A stretch of 64,000 bases of DNA from a virus, in IMG/VR virus record IMGVR_UViG_3300009128_000011, positions 1-64,000 of that record. One strand, 5' to 3'. How positions within the stretch are numbered: position 1 is the stretch's first letter; each line of letters opens with the position of its first letter. The notes beneath the pieces were generated by a model, which searched no databases, had not been told where the DNA came from, and saw only the letters and a program-made list of their open reading frames with translations. Shown piece after piece: positions 48,582 to 56,651 of the stretch. The position numbers and the translations under genes are program-made.

Positions 48582-49501
48582 TGCGCTACCTGGTCCTCGG
48601 TGCCCAGGGCATGGTGGGCCGGGCGGTGGCCGACGAGCTTGAGCGACGGCACGACCTGGTGTGGCGGCACGAGCGTGTCGGGGCGGACCTGACGCGGCAG
48701 GACCAGGTCGAGCGTCTGTTCGACCGCACGTCCCCTGACGCAGTGGTCCTCGCCGCCGCCCGGGTCGGCGGGATCGGCGCGAACGCGTCGGCGCAGTGGG
48801 ACTTCGGCCGGGACAACACGCTGATCGCCGCCCTGTGTATCGACGCTGCGGTGCGCCGGCGGGTCGAGCGGCTCGTCTTTCTGGGATCGAGCTGCATCTA
48901 CCCCCGCGAGGCGGAGCAGCCGATTCGGGAGGAGAGCCTGCTGACGGGCCCGCTGGAGGAGACGAATCGCGCCTACGCCGCGGCCAAGCTCACCGGCGTC
49001 GAGCTGTGCCGGGCGTGGAGCCTGGAGGGGGGGCGCCCTCGCTTCATCTGCCCCATGCCGACCAACCTCTACGGGCCCGGCGACAACTACGACCGGCGCA
49101 CGAGCCACGTACTGGCGGCCCTGGTGCGCCGGTTCGTCGAGGCCGAGGCGTCCGGCGTCGAGCGGGTGACCCTGTGGGGGTCTGGGGAGCCGCTGCGGGA
49201 GTTCCTCCACGTCGAGGATCTGGCCCGGGCAGTGGCGTTCCTGCTGCGTGACCCGGATCCTCCGTTGCTGGTCAACGTGGGGTGGGGGTGCGACCTGTCG
49301 ATCAGCGCGCTGGCGCGAAAGGTGGCGGAGGCGGTAGGCTACGGGGGCGAGATCGACTGGGACCGGTCCATGCCCGACGGCACGCCCCGCAAGCTGCTCG
49401 ACACCAGCCGCATGCGGGAACTCGGCTGGGAGCCCCGCATCGGGCTCGACGAGGGCATCCGGAGGACGGTCGCCGAGTACCGAGCGGAGGTGAGACGGTG
49501 A
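48581..49501 (+). CDS. fcl: GDP-L-fucose synthase
   Basis: 306 residues. Epimerase-reductase that turns the Gmd product into GDP-L-fucose. LGAQGMVGRAVADEL (NADP binding), VLAAARVGGIGANASAQWDF, GSSCIYPREAEQPIREESLL (typical FCL), NRAYAAAKLTGVELC (Tyr-x3-Lys), CPMPTNLYGPGDNYD. Shares TGATG with gmd. Activated L-fucose would feed the island's glycosyltransferases, or decorate host or virion surfaces. Confidence 0.92.
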   Translation: MRYLVLGAQGMVGRAVADELERRHDLVWRHERVGADLTRQDQVERLFDRTSPDAVVLAAARVGGIGANASAQWDFGRDNTLIAALCIDAAVRRRVERLVFLGSSCIYPREAEQPIREESLLTGPLEETNRAYAAAKLTGVELCRAWSLEGGRPRFICPMPTNLYGPGDNYDRRTSHVLAALVRRFVEAEASGVERVTLWGSGEPLREFLHVEDLARAVAFLLRDPDPPLLVNVGWGCDLSISALARKVAEAVGYGGEIDWDRSMPDGTPRKLLDTSRMRELGWEPRIGLDEGIRRTVAEYRAEVRR

Positions 49502-50712
49502 GCCGACTGCGAGATCTGACCATGCTGCTGGCCCTGCTGGCGGTCTTCTTCGCGCTGCCAGAGGCCTCTGCACAGGAGGCGGTCCCTGGTGCGAAGACCT
49601 ACCAGGAGCGCCTGAAGAACGCTGTCGGCGTAGACGGCGGCCAGCTACGCACGACCGGCCCGGTGGCGAACCGCTACCACGGGCTACTGCAGGCGTGGAA
49701 CGACGCCGGCCGGCTGCGGGTGGTGGACGCCGGGAGCCCGCTGCCCGTGCAGTTCGTGGCGGCCTTCCCGGGAGCGATCAACCTGGTGCAGGTGGGGGGC
49801 AACCTCGTCACGGCGGGTGCCGGAAACGTTGCCGCTGGCACGCAGCGGATGACGCTGGCCAACAACGATCCGGCGGTGGCAGATCTGGCGGCCATCGAGG
49901 TGCTGCTCACTACCATCGAGGCGCAGTTGGACGTCCTGGACGACTGGGACGACGGCAGCGACCGCGCCAACGTGGTCGTCGCCGGGCCGCTCGGCGGGGG
50001 GTTGGAGGCGGCCGCCGTGCTCGTGACGGTGGCGAACGACAGCACGGGGCTGCTGTCCGTGGACGACAACGGCGGCAGCCTCACGGTGGATATCGACGGC
50101 TTCACGGTAGGCAACACGGACGCCTTGGGCGCTTATATAACCACCGGGGGCTGGGACGTCGAAACAGGGGCCGACGCATCGATCAAGACACACAACTTGT
50201 GGGGCGACGATGCCACGATCTGGAACCTGCCGCGCCAGATCGTGATCTCAGAACTGACCGTCCACGACGTCGTGGACGGGAACCGGGACCGCGTGCGGTC
50301 CTCAGGGGCCGACACGTTCGACGTGGCGGTGGGCCTGGAGTACGTGGCCGGGACGGCGACGGCGGTCGACCAGGGGCAGCCGGACGCCGGGACGCTGCGG
50401 ACGGTGGAGGCGCAGAGCAATGCGGCCACCCACCACGACATTGACCCGAACCAGAACGAGGTGGCGGCGGACATCAGCGCCAACACGAGCCGCCGCAAGC
50501 TTCTCTGCCAGAACGTCGGCACGGACATCGTGGCGGTCAACTGGTGCGAAAACACCGGGACGGGGACCCACGGCGTGTTCCTCGCCGGAGGGACGGCCGC
50601 GTTCGACGGGACTGGTGGAAGCGTCGAGATCGAGAGCACGTGCGCGGTCTGGCTGTACGACGTGAACAACACGACGAACGCGGACACCAACTGCATCGAG
50701 GAGACGATGTGA
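49498..50712 (+). CDS. Signal-peptide-bearing beta-rich protein
   Basis: 404 residues, GTG 49,498. A classical signal peptide (LLALLAVFFALPEASAQ, cleavage predicted near residue 26) precedes a beta-rich protein with repeated DIDGFTVGNTDALGAYI-like and VEYVAGTATAV-like segments and paired cysteines late in the sequence. A secreted or envelope-exposed protein next to glycan genes may be the glycan acceptor, or a virion protein. Not recognised as any family. Confidence 0.55.
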   Translation: MSRLRDLTMLLALLAVFFALPEASAQEAVPGAKTYQERLKNAVGVDGGQLRTTGPVANRYHGLLQAWNDAGRLRVVDAGSPLPVQFVAAFPGAINLVQVGGNLVTAGAGNVAAGTQRMTLANNDPAVADLAAIEVLLTTIEAQLDVLDDWDDGSDRANVVVAGPLGGGLEAAAVLVTVANDSTGLLSVDDNGGSLTVDIDGFTVGNTDALGAYITTGGWDVETGADASIKTHNLWGDDATIWNLPRQIVISELTVHDVVDGNRDRVRSSGADTFDVAVGLEYVAGTATAVDQGQPDAGTLRTVEAQSNAATHHDIDPNQNEVAADISANTSRRKLLCQNVGTDIVAVNWCENTGTGTHGVFLAGGTAAFDGTGGSVEIESTCAVWLYDVNNTTNADTNCIEETM

Positions 50713-50879
50713 TGCGCTGGGCCGGCTCGTCTGCTCCCGTTCTCGTCCACGCGGCCGACTACGGCGACCTGGGCGGGCACGGGTGGCTGGCGGACGGGAA
50801 CGCCATGTTTGGCGCGGGTTCGGGCGCCGCTACCGTGACGATCGATATCGACTGGTTCATGGCCGGGAACTGGAGCTAG
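50712..50879 (+). CDS. Small hypothetical protein, 55 residues
   Basis: ATG 50,712 shares a base with the preceding stop (TGATG). Contains GDLGGHGWLADGNAMFGAGS and ATVTIDIDWFMAG. Similar in style to the preceding gene. No family recognised. Confidence 0.5.
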   Translation: MRWAGSSAPVLVHAADYGDLGGHGWLADGNAMFGAGSGAATVTIDIDWFMAGNWS

Positions 50880-50880
50880 G

Positions 50881-51390
50881 ATGCCTCGACGACTGGCGCT
50901 GACCCCCACTCGCAGAGACGGCGCAGCGGTTGCTGGGGGCGCTGCCCTCGGCGCGCTTCTGACGGCTCTGGTCTCGGGGTCTCCAACCGCCCCCGGCACC
51001 CCCGAACCGTCGGCGTCGGCGAGACGTCCACCCGTCGAGGCAGAGGCGGCCCCGACGCCGCCGTCCCCCGCGGTGACGCCCCCAAAGCCCCAGCCCATGC
51101 GCCCCGCCAACGTCAAGGGCGTCCGCAGCACGACAAACCTGCCCAACCCCATGCGGGTCGTGTGGGACGAGCGGGGTCCGCGGGCGGTAGTTGGGGCCAA
51201 GCGCTACCCGGTGGCCCTCCGAGGCCCGGGGCTGGAGGGGGTCGAGGGGACGCAGTGCTATTCGACGGGCACGGCGGGCGACTTCGGCCCGAAGGGGCCG
51301 CGGCTCCGTCCGGGGGAGTACCTCGTGCTGGCCGAGCGGCCCTGTCGGAGTACGCCTTCGTCTCCCAAGCCTTCCGTGGAGGCTCCCTGA
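50881..51390 (+). CDS. Membrane-anchored, Pro-rich protein
   Basis: 169 residues. Basic start, one transmembrane or signal-anchor segment (GAAVAGGAALGALLTALVSG), a long Pro/Ala linker (TPPSPAVTPPKPQP), then a small beta-rich domain (PMRVVWDERGPRAVVGAKRY). Probably exported. No family recognised. Confidence 0.55.
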   Translation: MPRRLALTPTRRDGAAVAGGAALGALLTALVSGSPTAPGTPEPSASARRPPVEAEAAPTPPSPAVTPPKPQPMRPANVKGVRSTTNLPNPMRVVWDERGPRAVVGAKRYPVALRGPGLEGVEGTQCYSTGTAGDFGPKGPRLRPGEYLVLAERPCRSTPSSPKPSVEAP

Positions 51391-51917
51391 TGGGTGCCGG
51401 CGTGGTCCTCCTGGTCGAGGACGCCGACAGAGATGCGGCATTGATCGAGGCGATCTTGGGAGCGGCTGGCTACGCTACGCGCCGGGCGCTCTCCCTGGCC
51501 GGCGGTCTCGAGGCACTTCGGGACGTCGACTTCGACGTGGTGCTGATTGACCTCGGACTCCCAGATGCCGAGGGAGGCACCGTCCTGGATGTGGTCCTCG
51601 ACGCCGCGTGGCTCGCCCCCGTGGTGGTAGTCACCGGTCGCGACGATCCGGAGATGGAGCTCGACGCCCTGCGATCTGGGGCGCAGGAGTGGTTGTCGAA
51701 GGGGAGTGGTCTGACGTCGAGCGCTGTCCTGCGCTGCGTGCGTCATGCGATAGCGCGCCGCGAGGGGCAGCGGGCCGTCGACAGCCGCAACCTGGAGGCC
51801 GTCACGCAGCGACTGCGCTCTGCGCTAGATCGCACGGAGACGCTACGGCCAGCCAGCAACGGCAGGAAGCCGGAACGTCCCTGGTACACGAGAGCACTCG
51901 ATGCCGCCTTCGGTTGA
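51390..51917 (+). CDS. Stand-alone response-regulator receiver (REC) protein
   Basis: 175 residues starting ATG 51,390 (TGATG). The receiver is complete: VLLVEDAD (Glu10/Asp11), VLIDLGLPD (phospho-acceptor Asp54), VVVVTGRDD (Thr82) and WLSKGS (Lys104). After the domain come two helices without an output domain, then a Pro/Trp tail. Receivers are typical of two-component signalling and are very rare in phages. It may bind a host kinase or regulator. The holin-like gene overlaps its end. Confidence 0.82.
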   Translation: MGAGVVLLVEDADRDAALIEAILGAAGYATRRALSLAGGLEALRDVDFDVVLIDLGLPDAEGGTVLDVVLDAAWLAPVVVVTGRDDPEMELDALRSGAQEWLSKGSGLTSSAVLRCVRHAIARREGQRAVDSRNLEAVTQRLRSALDRTETLRPASNGRKPERPWYTRALDAAFG

Positions 51918-52140
51918 CACGCTGACCCGCGACCGCGTCCAGGAGCTCGCCATCGAGGTGACCCGGGTGGCGACCCTCCTGGAGACGCAGGCGGGGCTAC
52001 TGCCGGCGACGCAGGAGCTCGACCGCCGGCTGTCCCGGATCGAAGGTATCCTCAAGGTGGTGCTGATCGTGGGGACGCTGGCGACGGGGGCGGCCATCAC
52101 GGCCCTCGTCAAGACGTTCATCGGAGGAACTGGTGGCTGA
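51901..52140 (+). CDS. Holin-like / XhlA-type membrane protein
   Basis: 79 residues. An N-terminal coiled coil (DRVQELAIEVTRVATLLETQ; QELDRRLSRIEGILK) leads to one transmembrane helix (VVLIVGTLATGAAITALVKT). The arrangement is like XhlA/hemolysin-type phage proteins. No endolysin is visible beside it, so a holin role is tentative; it could equally be a membrane anchor for another protein. Starts 17 bases inside the REC gene. Confidence 0.6.
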   Translation: MPPSVDTLTRDRVQELAIEVTRVATLLETQAGLLPATQELDRRLSRIEGILKVVLIVGTLATGAAITALVKTFIGGTGG

Positions 52141-52804
52141 TCCGCTCGTCACGCTTGCCCAGGTCCGCGCCGAGGGGCTGACGGTGGCGCAGGCCTCCGA
52201 CGCCAAGGTCACCGAGGCGATCCAGCTCGCCAGCGACCTGGTCGAGCGGCTGTGCCGGACGAGCTTCACCACGCAGACCTACACGACAGCGGCTCCCTTG
52301 CTGCTCAACGGCACGGGCCACGACACGATTTGGTTCGACGACCGGGTGCGGACCGTCACGGAGATCGGGATCCAGACTGCAGACGGGACGCAGCAGACGG
52401 CCTACAACGCCACCTCCTACCGGCTGTTCGCCAGCCGGACGCCGAGCGCCCGGGACTTCCGCAACCCCAAGGTCCAGCGGCTGGGGGCGCGGACCTTCCG
52501 GGAGGGGCTGCTCAACGTCTACCTGGCCGGCACGGTGGGGACGACGGAGCTCGTCGGAGGGGTCGAGTCCGTCCCTCTCCTGATCCAGCGGGCGGTGCTG
52601 ATCCTGGTGATCCAGGACTTCGCCTGGCTGCTCACGGACGACGCCCGCCAGAAGATGCGACTCGGGCGCTTCGTGAAGTCGCAGACGACGGAGGGACACC
52701 GCTACGTGCTGTCCGACATCGCCTTCTCGGGGGCGTACTCGGGCATCCGGGAGGTGGACCGGATCCTGCGCCTGTACTCGCCGCCGCTCGGGGTGCGGGC
52801 CTGA
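52133..52804 (+). CDS. Head-tail connector (gp6-like adaptor)
   Basis: 223 residues from GTG 52,133. Alpha-helical start with DAKVTEAIQLASDLVERLCRT-like pattern (AIQLASDLVERLCR), then strand-rich segments and a hydrophobic helix (LLIQRAVLILVIQDFAWLL). The order (DxxVxxxIxxAsxxIexxxxR ... lP..i..Avl.lv...) is typical of phage head-tail connectors. It should sit on the portal. Its distance from the portal gene reflects the inserted glycan island. Confidence 0.72.
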   Translation: MADPLVTLAQVRAEGLTVAQASDAKVTEAIQLASDLVERLCRTSFTTQTYTTAAPLLLNGTGHDTIWFDDRVRTVTEIGIQTADGTQQTAYNATSYRLFASRTPSARDFRNPKVQRLGARTFREGLLNVYLAGTVGTTELVGGVESVPLLIQRAVLILVIQDFAWLLTDDARQKMRLGRFVKSQTTEGHRYVLSDIAFSGAYSGIREVDRILRLYSPPLGVRA

Positions 52805-53217
52805 TGTTCGGCCCCCCTCCCGCTCTCGACCTGGTCCATCCCGTCACGGTGACCATCGACCCGCTGGACACGGCGAGCACGAGGTGGGACGGCAGTGCCC
52901 GGGAGCCTGTCCCGCGAGAGTGCAGGCTGCCGACGGTGACCATCACCGCACAGGTCCACTGGACGAGGCGACGGGATCGCCAGCGGACGGCCGCGGGGCC
53001 GCAGGACAGCTCCGACGGCTTCCTCGTCTTCCGCCGCGTGGACCTCACCGCGCAGGCCTACGACCCCCAGCCCGGCGACCGGGTGGCGACGATCACGGAG
53101 GCGGGGGTGGCGGTCAACGTCTACCTGACCACGCCGGGGCAGCGCCGGGGCCAGTACGGGGGCAACTTCGGCCTCGTCCGGGCCTTCTTCGAGGACCGGC
53201 GCCCGCACCAGGACTGA
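52804..53217 (+). CDS. Neck / head-closure protein candidate
   Basis: 137 residues, ATG 52,804 (TGATG). Beta-rich: VHPVTVTIDPLDTASTRWDG, VTITAQVHWTRR, RRVDLTAQAYDPQPGDRV, VYLTTPGQRRGQYG. Placement between connector and tail-completion protein suggests a head-closure or adaptor role. Family not recognised with certainty. Confidence 0.55.
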   Translation: MFGPPPALDLVHPVTVTIDPLDTASTRWDGSAREPVPRECRLPTVTITAQVHWTRRRDRQRTAAGPQDSSDGFLVFRRVDLTAQAYDPQPGDRVATITEAGVAVNVYLTTPGQRRGQYGGNFGLVRAFFEDRRPHQD

Positions 53218-53218
53218 C

Positions 53219-53812
53219 GTGCCCGCCCGCGGCGGCCTGCGACTCACCGGGGCGTGGAAGCGCTGGACCAAGCTCATCGATCCCCAGGACTTTGAGCGGC
53301 GCCTCCGACGGAACATCCGGCAGGCGACGATCAAGAACGGTCTCCTCGTCGTTCGGGAGATCCGGCAGGGGATCAAGAACCGGGACTACGAGCCCAACGC
53401 CTTCTTGACGCTGGCGGCCAAGGCGCCGAAGGACAAGCCGCTCGTCGACAGCGGGGACTTGTTCAAGGCGATCACGAAGGTGGTCCTGGACGACTTCCGC
53501 GTCTTCGTCGGGGTCAAGAAGACGGCGAAGGGGAAGGAGGGGGAGGCGCTGGTCAACATCGGCGCAGCGCTCCATGAGGGCTACACGGTTCGGGTGACGC
53601 CGGCGATGCGAGCCGCGGTCTTCGCCCGAATCCACGGCAACCAGCAAGGGCGAGCCATCATCAAGGCCGACCCGCCGGCGGGCCCGGCAGCGAAGGTGTG
53701 GGTCATCCCCCCTCGCCCCTTCATCGAGGCGGTGCTCGAGCGCAAGGACATCCAGGAGCGGGTCAGGCGGAACTGGTCCCGGGCGGTGGAGCGGGCGCTG
53801 GTGGGGAAGTAG
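53219..53812 (+). CDS. Tail-completion / virion morphogenesis protein (gpG/HK97 gp10-like)
   Basis: 197 residues from GTG 53,219. Helical core (NIRQATIKNGLLVVREIRQG), a DSGDLFKAITKVVLDDFRVF segment, and VIPPRPFIEAVLERKD near the end. The pair D-S-G-x-L and RPF(I/L) is the signature of the virion-morphogenesis (gpG, gp10-type) family, which closes the tail terminus onto the head. Last plus-strand gene before accessory island 3. Confidence 0.75.
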   Translation: MPARGGLRLTGAWKRWTKLIDPQDFERRLRRNIRQATIKNGLLVVREIRQGIKNRDYEPNAFLTLAAKAPKDKPLVDSGDLFKAITKVVLDDFRVFVGVKKTAKGKEGEALVNIGAALHEGYTVRVTPAMRAAVFARIHGNQQGRAIIKADPPAGPAAKVWVIPPRPFIEAVLERKDIQERVRRNWSRAVERALVGK

Positions 53813-53816
53813 GGGG

Positions 53817-54290
53817 CTACTTCGGCACCTTCCACCGGTCGGTAATCACCCGGACGGCGGCGAGGCAGAGGGCGTGCGGTAGGCAGTCGCCCTCGACGGT
53901 CCAATCGGCGCTGTAGGGCTCCATGTACACGCTCACCTGCTCCCAGAAGTGGATCGCCACGTTCCCCTCGTCGTCGAAAGTCCAGATCCAGTGCGAGGGC
54001 GAGTAGATGCGCTGTAGTCGCCTCCACACCTTCCAGCCGGCGGCGAGGTTGGTCGAGAACTGGTCCGGCATGTCCCCGGGCCGGATCCCGTAGGTGTCGG
54101 GCTCTATGCGATCCGGCAACCATGTCCGGGCCTGTACCCAGGTCGGGTCTTCGTCGGCTTCGTGCGTCCAGTGCAACACGCGCTTGACGAAGCGGCCCGG
54201 GCGCTCGAACAGGTAGGACTCGATCCAGGCGTCCAGTTCGACGCCGGCACGGAGCTGGTGTGGCTCGGGGTGGGGGAGCCGGGGCATCAT
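53817..54290 (-). CDS. Hypothetical protein, 157 residues
   Basis: Starts at ATG 54,290 (ATGA overlap) or one codon later. Trp-rich: WIESYLFERPGRFVKRVLHW, IYSPSHWIWTFDDEGNVAIH, YSADWTVEGDC. Perhaps a compact enzyme or binding protein, but no family recognised. Last gene of the minus-strand island driven by cassette D. Confidence 0.6.
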   Translation of the reverse strand: MMPRLPHPEPHQLRAGVELDAWIESYLFERPGRFVKRVLHWTHEADEDPTWVQARTWLPDRIEPDTYGIRPGDMPDQFSTNLAAGWKVWRRLQRIYSPSHWIWTFDDEGNVAIHFWEQVSVYMEPYSADWTVEGDCLPHALCLAAVRVITDRWKVPK

Positions 54291-54502
54291 GGCGCCTCCA
54301 GCAGCCGCACCTTCCGCAGCCACCGCGGGGACGCGCAGACCACCTCGTGCAGGTAGCCCGCCGGCACGTCCCAGAGGACGGGGACCGAGCGGCACCGTCT
54401 CGGAGCCTGGCAGGCCATGCAGTGGTCCACCGTGCCGAAGCCGGCGCACTCGGGGTCGACATCCTCGACGCGCTCGCCGGGGGTGAAGTCGGTCGCCCTC
54501 AC
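54287..54502 (-). CDS. Small Cys-rich protein, 71 residues
   Basis: GTG 54,502 overlaps the upstream stop (GTGA). Cysteines in C-A-G-F, HCMACQAPRRC and VVC suggest metal binding. No family recognised. Confidence 0.56.
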   Translation of the reverse strand: MRATDFTPGERVEDVDPECAGFGTVDHCMACQAPRRCRSVPVLWDVPAGYLHEVVCASPRWLRKVRLLEAP

Positions 54503-54759
54503 GACGCCTTCTTCCTCCGGTCCGGGTGGTCCAGCCGGGCCTGATCGACCTCGTCCCGCAGGCGGTAGGACCAGTGCTCGGGGGGGTCGAGGGCGAGTTG
54601 CTGCAGGTCGCGCTCGAACGATCCGGTTGGGGTCGCCAGCCCCCGCACGTACTTCGACGCCTGCGTGTGGGAGCAGCCGAGCACCTGGGCGAGGCCGCGC
54701 TGGGTGAGGCCCGTCACCTGGCAGGCGGTGCGGGCGAGGGTGGGGGTCTTGGTCTTCAT
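54499..54759 (-). CDS. Helix-turn-helix protein
   Basis: 86 residues. ATG 54,759 is preferred over upstream in-frame starts because of its GAGAACGAGACC context and overlap with the preceding stop (ATGA). The HTH is TGLTQRGLAQVLGCSHTQAS, followed by a KYVRGLATPTGSFERDL element. Related in form to the double-HTH protein at 34,003-34,497. Possible regulator of this island. Confidence 0.7.
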   Translation of the reverse strand: MKTKTPTLARTACQVTGLTQRGLAQVLGCSHTQASKYVRGLATPTGSFERDLQQLALDPPEHWSYRLRDEVDQARLDHPDRRKKAS

Positions 54760-55070
54760 GGGGTCTCGTTCTCCTTGGTGGTGGGATCCCAGCTCCGGAC
54801 GCACATGATGGTCGAACCGTCGGGCAGCCCTTCGTTGAGCAGTGCGCAAACGAGTGCGCGCACCCCGGGCTGGTCGGCCACTTCGAGCCGGTCCAGAAGC
54901 ACGGGACAGACGGAAACGGCTCTGCGCTCCCTGGCCTGCTCCTCTCCTTCCTGGAGCGTGGCGTAGAACCGGATGCGGCGAGTCCGCACGACCCGCGGCG
55001 TCCCGTCCGGACTCGGGTGAGCGCTCGGGCGCTCTTCCTGCCAGGTGACTCGGTAGACGGTGGCAGTCAT
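54756..55070 (-). CDS. Hypothetical beta-rich protein, 104 residues
   Basis: ATG 55,070 follows the preceding stop. Strands YRVTWQEERPS, RVVRTRRIRFYATLQEGEEQ and a C-terminal SWDPTTKENETP. No family recognised. Confidence 0.57.
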   Translation of the reverse strand: MTATVYRVTWQEERPSAHPSPDGTPRVVRTRRIRFYATLQEGEEQARERRAVSVCPVLLDRLEVADQPGVRALVCALLNEGLPDGSTIMCVRSWDPTTKENETP

Positions 55071-55265
55071 CTAGTTGTCCCTCCCCAGCCGCAGGGGGCA
55101 GGTGTCGCAGGACGGCAGCCCCAACCGGAGGCGGATGACCATCTCCTCCTCGTCGGTGAGACCGGCGTCTTGGATGAGGCGCTCCACCTCCTCTCGCCCC
55201 TCGGGGGTGCGGGCCTTGGCGCGCAGCTCGTCGAGCCTGGTGTCGTCGTCGTTCTTCGTGGCCAT
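55071..55265 (-). CDS. Small helical protein with C-x2-C end
   Basis: 64 residues, ATG 55,265. Charged helices (DDDTRLDELRAKARTPEGRE, AGLTDEEEMVIRLRLG) and a C-D-T-C pair near the end. No family recognised. Confidence 0.56.
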   Translation of the reverse strand: MATKNDDDTRLDELRAKARTPEGREEVERLIQDAGLTDEEEMVIRLRLGLPSCDTCPLRLGRDN

Positions 55266-55267
55266 GG

Positions 55268-55888
55268 CTATGCCAGCGCCTCCACCGTGCCCTCGAACGC
55301 CTGGCCCTGGAAGGTCCACTCGCCGTCGTCCCAGCACTCGTAGGCGGCAGCGGTCTCCCGCACGAACTCGGCCAGCGTGTAGGCCGGCCCGTCGTCGAGC
55401 ATCACGTCGAAGCCGTCGGGCTCGTCCAGGGTGGTGATCCGGTGGGTGGGCTTCCACCCGTCGAGCACGCCGGGCGCCCACTCGTAGGTCTCGTCGCCGT
55501 CGATGGCCTCGTCGATCAGCCGGTCCTGCTCGGCGCGGTAGGCGATCTCGAAGGTGCGCACCGTCTCGGGCGTGGGCTCCGGTCCGGTGAGCTCGTGCAG
55601 CCCGTTCTCGAAGTCGCCGTCGTAGGGGTCGTGGGGCTCGGCGGGGAGCCCGACGGCCTTCGCGTTGCCCTGGGCGCACTCGACGGCGCAGGTGACGATC
55701 AGCTCGGGGAGGAGGGGATCCTCCATCCAGATCAGCCCCGCGTCCTCGGCGGCGACCTCCCGGGCCTCGGCCCGCGTCAGGTCGTCGCAGGCGCCCTCCT
55801 CGGGGTCGGCGTACTTGCAGAGCAGCAGGTTGTGCTCCTCCGCGTGGTCGATGGCGGCGTGTCCGGTCAGGGTGCAGGTGGCGTCCAC
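55268..55888 (-). CDS. Acidic hypothetical protein, about 206 residues
   Basis: GTG 55,888 is chosen because GAGGAGG lies just upstream; an ATG at 55,912 is the alternative. Very acidic with AAIDHAEEHNLLLCKYADPE, DLTRAEAREVAAEDAGLIWM and TFEIAYRAEQDRLIDEAIDG. The charge suggests a DNA-mimic or host-protein-binding role, but this is speculation; no family recognised. Confidence 0.6.
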   Translation of the reverse strand: MDATCTLTGHAAIDHAEEHNLLLCKYADPEEGACDDLTRAEAREVAAEDAGLIWMEDPLLPELIVTCAVECAQGNAKAVGLPAEPHDPYDGDFENGLHELTGPEPTPETVRTFEIAYRAEQDRLIDEAIDGDETYEWAPGVLDGWKPTHRITTLDEPDGFDVMLDDGPAYTLAEFVRETAAAYECWDDGEWTFQGQAFEGTVEALA

Positions 55889-55917
55889 GGTGTCCTCCTC
55901 GGTGTCGTGCATCCCGG

Positions 55918-55933
55918 ACGGGCCGAAGCCCGT
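55918..55933 (-). terminator. UUCG tetraloop hairpin in intergenic gap
   Basis: ACGGGC-TTCG-GCCCGT on the minus strand: a 6-bp stem closed by the very stable C(UUCG)G loop, in the 67-base gap between two island genes. There is no T run after it, so it is more likely an RNA stability or partial attenuation element than a strong terminator. Confidence 0.4.
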
Positions 55934-55955
55934 TTCGTCCGCCGCCGCGGACTCG

Positions 55956-56174
55956 TCAGCGGGCGACGTCCCAGTCCATCCCCTCCCGGCGCCCGTTCTC
56001 CGTCCACTCGGCCCAGCGGGGGAGGTCGGACGGCCTGAGGTCGGCGGCCTGGAGGATGCGCATCCGCACCCCCGCGTCCGTCGCCCCGCACAGGTTGACG
56101 GGACCCTCGACGAACCGCTTGCAGATGCGGGCGTTGGGGCCGTAGGCGATGGTGATGTTGGCGGCCTTGCTCAT
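55956..56174 (-). CDS. Small hypothetical protein, 72 residues
   Basis: ATG 56,174 with GAGGAGGAG six bases upstream. The frame is also open upstream to ATG 56,291, but that extension is poly-Pro, with a weak start. Contains ICKRFVEGPVNLCG, LQAADLRPSDLPRWAEW. No family recognised. Confidence 0.6.
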   Translation of the reverse strand: MSKAANITIAYGPNARICKRFVEGPVNLCGATDAGVRMRILQAADLRPSDLPRWAEWTENGRREGMDWDVAR

Positions 56175-56292
56175 CTTCTCCTCCTCGGTGTCGTAGCCTC
56201 CTACCCCGAAAGCCCCGACCCTTGCGGGTACGGGCGGGGGAGGGGGAGGGGGGCGGTCTAGGCGGCGAAGTCGGGGGAGGAAGGTCTGCATG

Positions 56293-56496
56293 CTACGCCA
56301 GCGCCTGCACCAGCGGGGCGTAGAAGCCGCCGCTGTCCGCGTCCACCTGGTTGCTGTAGTCGACCTCCCACCCATCGGGGATGACCGCGTCGACCTCCTC
56401 GGCGTCCACGCCGTCCGCGTACCAGACGCGGGGGCCGACGGCGGCGTCGAGGTCGATGATGACGGCGTCGAACTGCTGCCGGGGCGTGGCGTCCAT
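56293..56496 (-). CDS. Small hypothetical protein, 67 residues, under promoter cassette D
   Basis: ATG 56,496, with CGGAG eight bases upstream in the cassette leader. Acidic: FDAVIIDLDAAVGPRVWYAD, VDAVIPDGWEVDYSNQVDAD. First of eight genes in the third minus-strand island. No family recognised. Confidence 0.62.
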   Translation of the reverse strand: MDATPRQQFDAVIIDLDAAVGPRVWYADGVDAEEVDAVIPDGWEVDYSNQVDADSGGFYAPLVQALA

Positions 56497-56595
56497 GTCG
56501 TGCTCCGTGTTGTTGTGTTCCCTGACCATGCCTATATGGTACCAACCCCCTTCGTGGACGTCAAGGGGAAAAGCGCACGGTGGGCAAAAAAGATC
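56497..56595 (-). promoter_or_regulatory. Promoter cassette D
   Basis: Fourth copy. -35 TTGACG (56,559-56,564), 17 bases, -10 TACCAT (56,536-56,541), six bases, ATGGTCAGGGAACACAACA, 33 bases to ATG. Upstream GATCTTTTTTGCCCACCGTG with CGCTTTTCCCC; one base is shifted relative to copies A-C, but total length is the same. Back to back with the tail operon. Confidence 0.78.
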
Positions 56596-56651
56596 GCCGG
56601 CCAGCAGCCCCCTGGTCGCGCCCCGGCCGCGTCGTGTAGGATGGGAACCTC

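Noticed and set aside
56175-56291. N-terminal extension of the gene at 55,956-56,174 to ATG 56,291
   Set aside because: The added 39 residues are mostly poly-Pro, no ribosome site precedes 56,291, and a very good one precedes 56,174.
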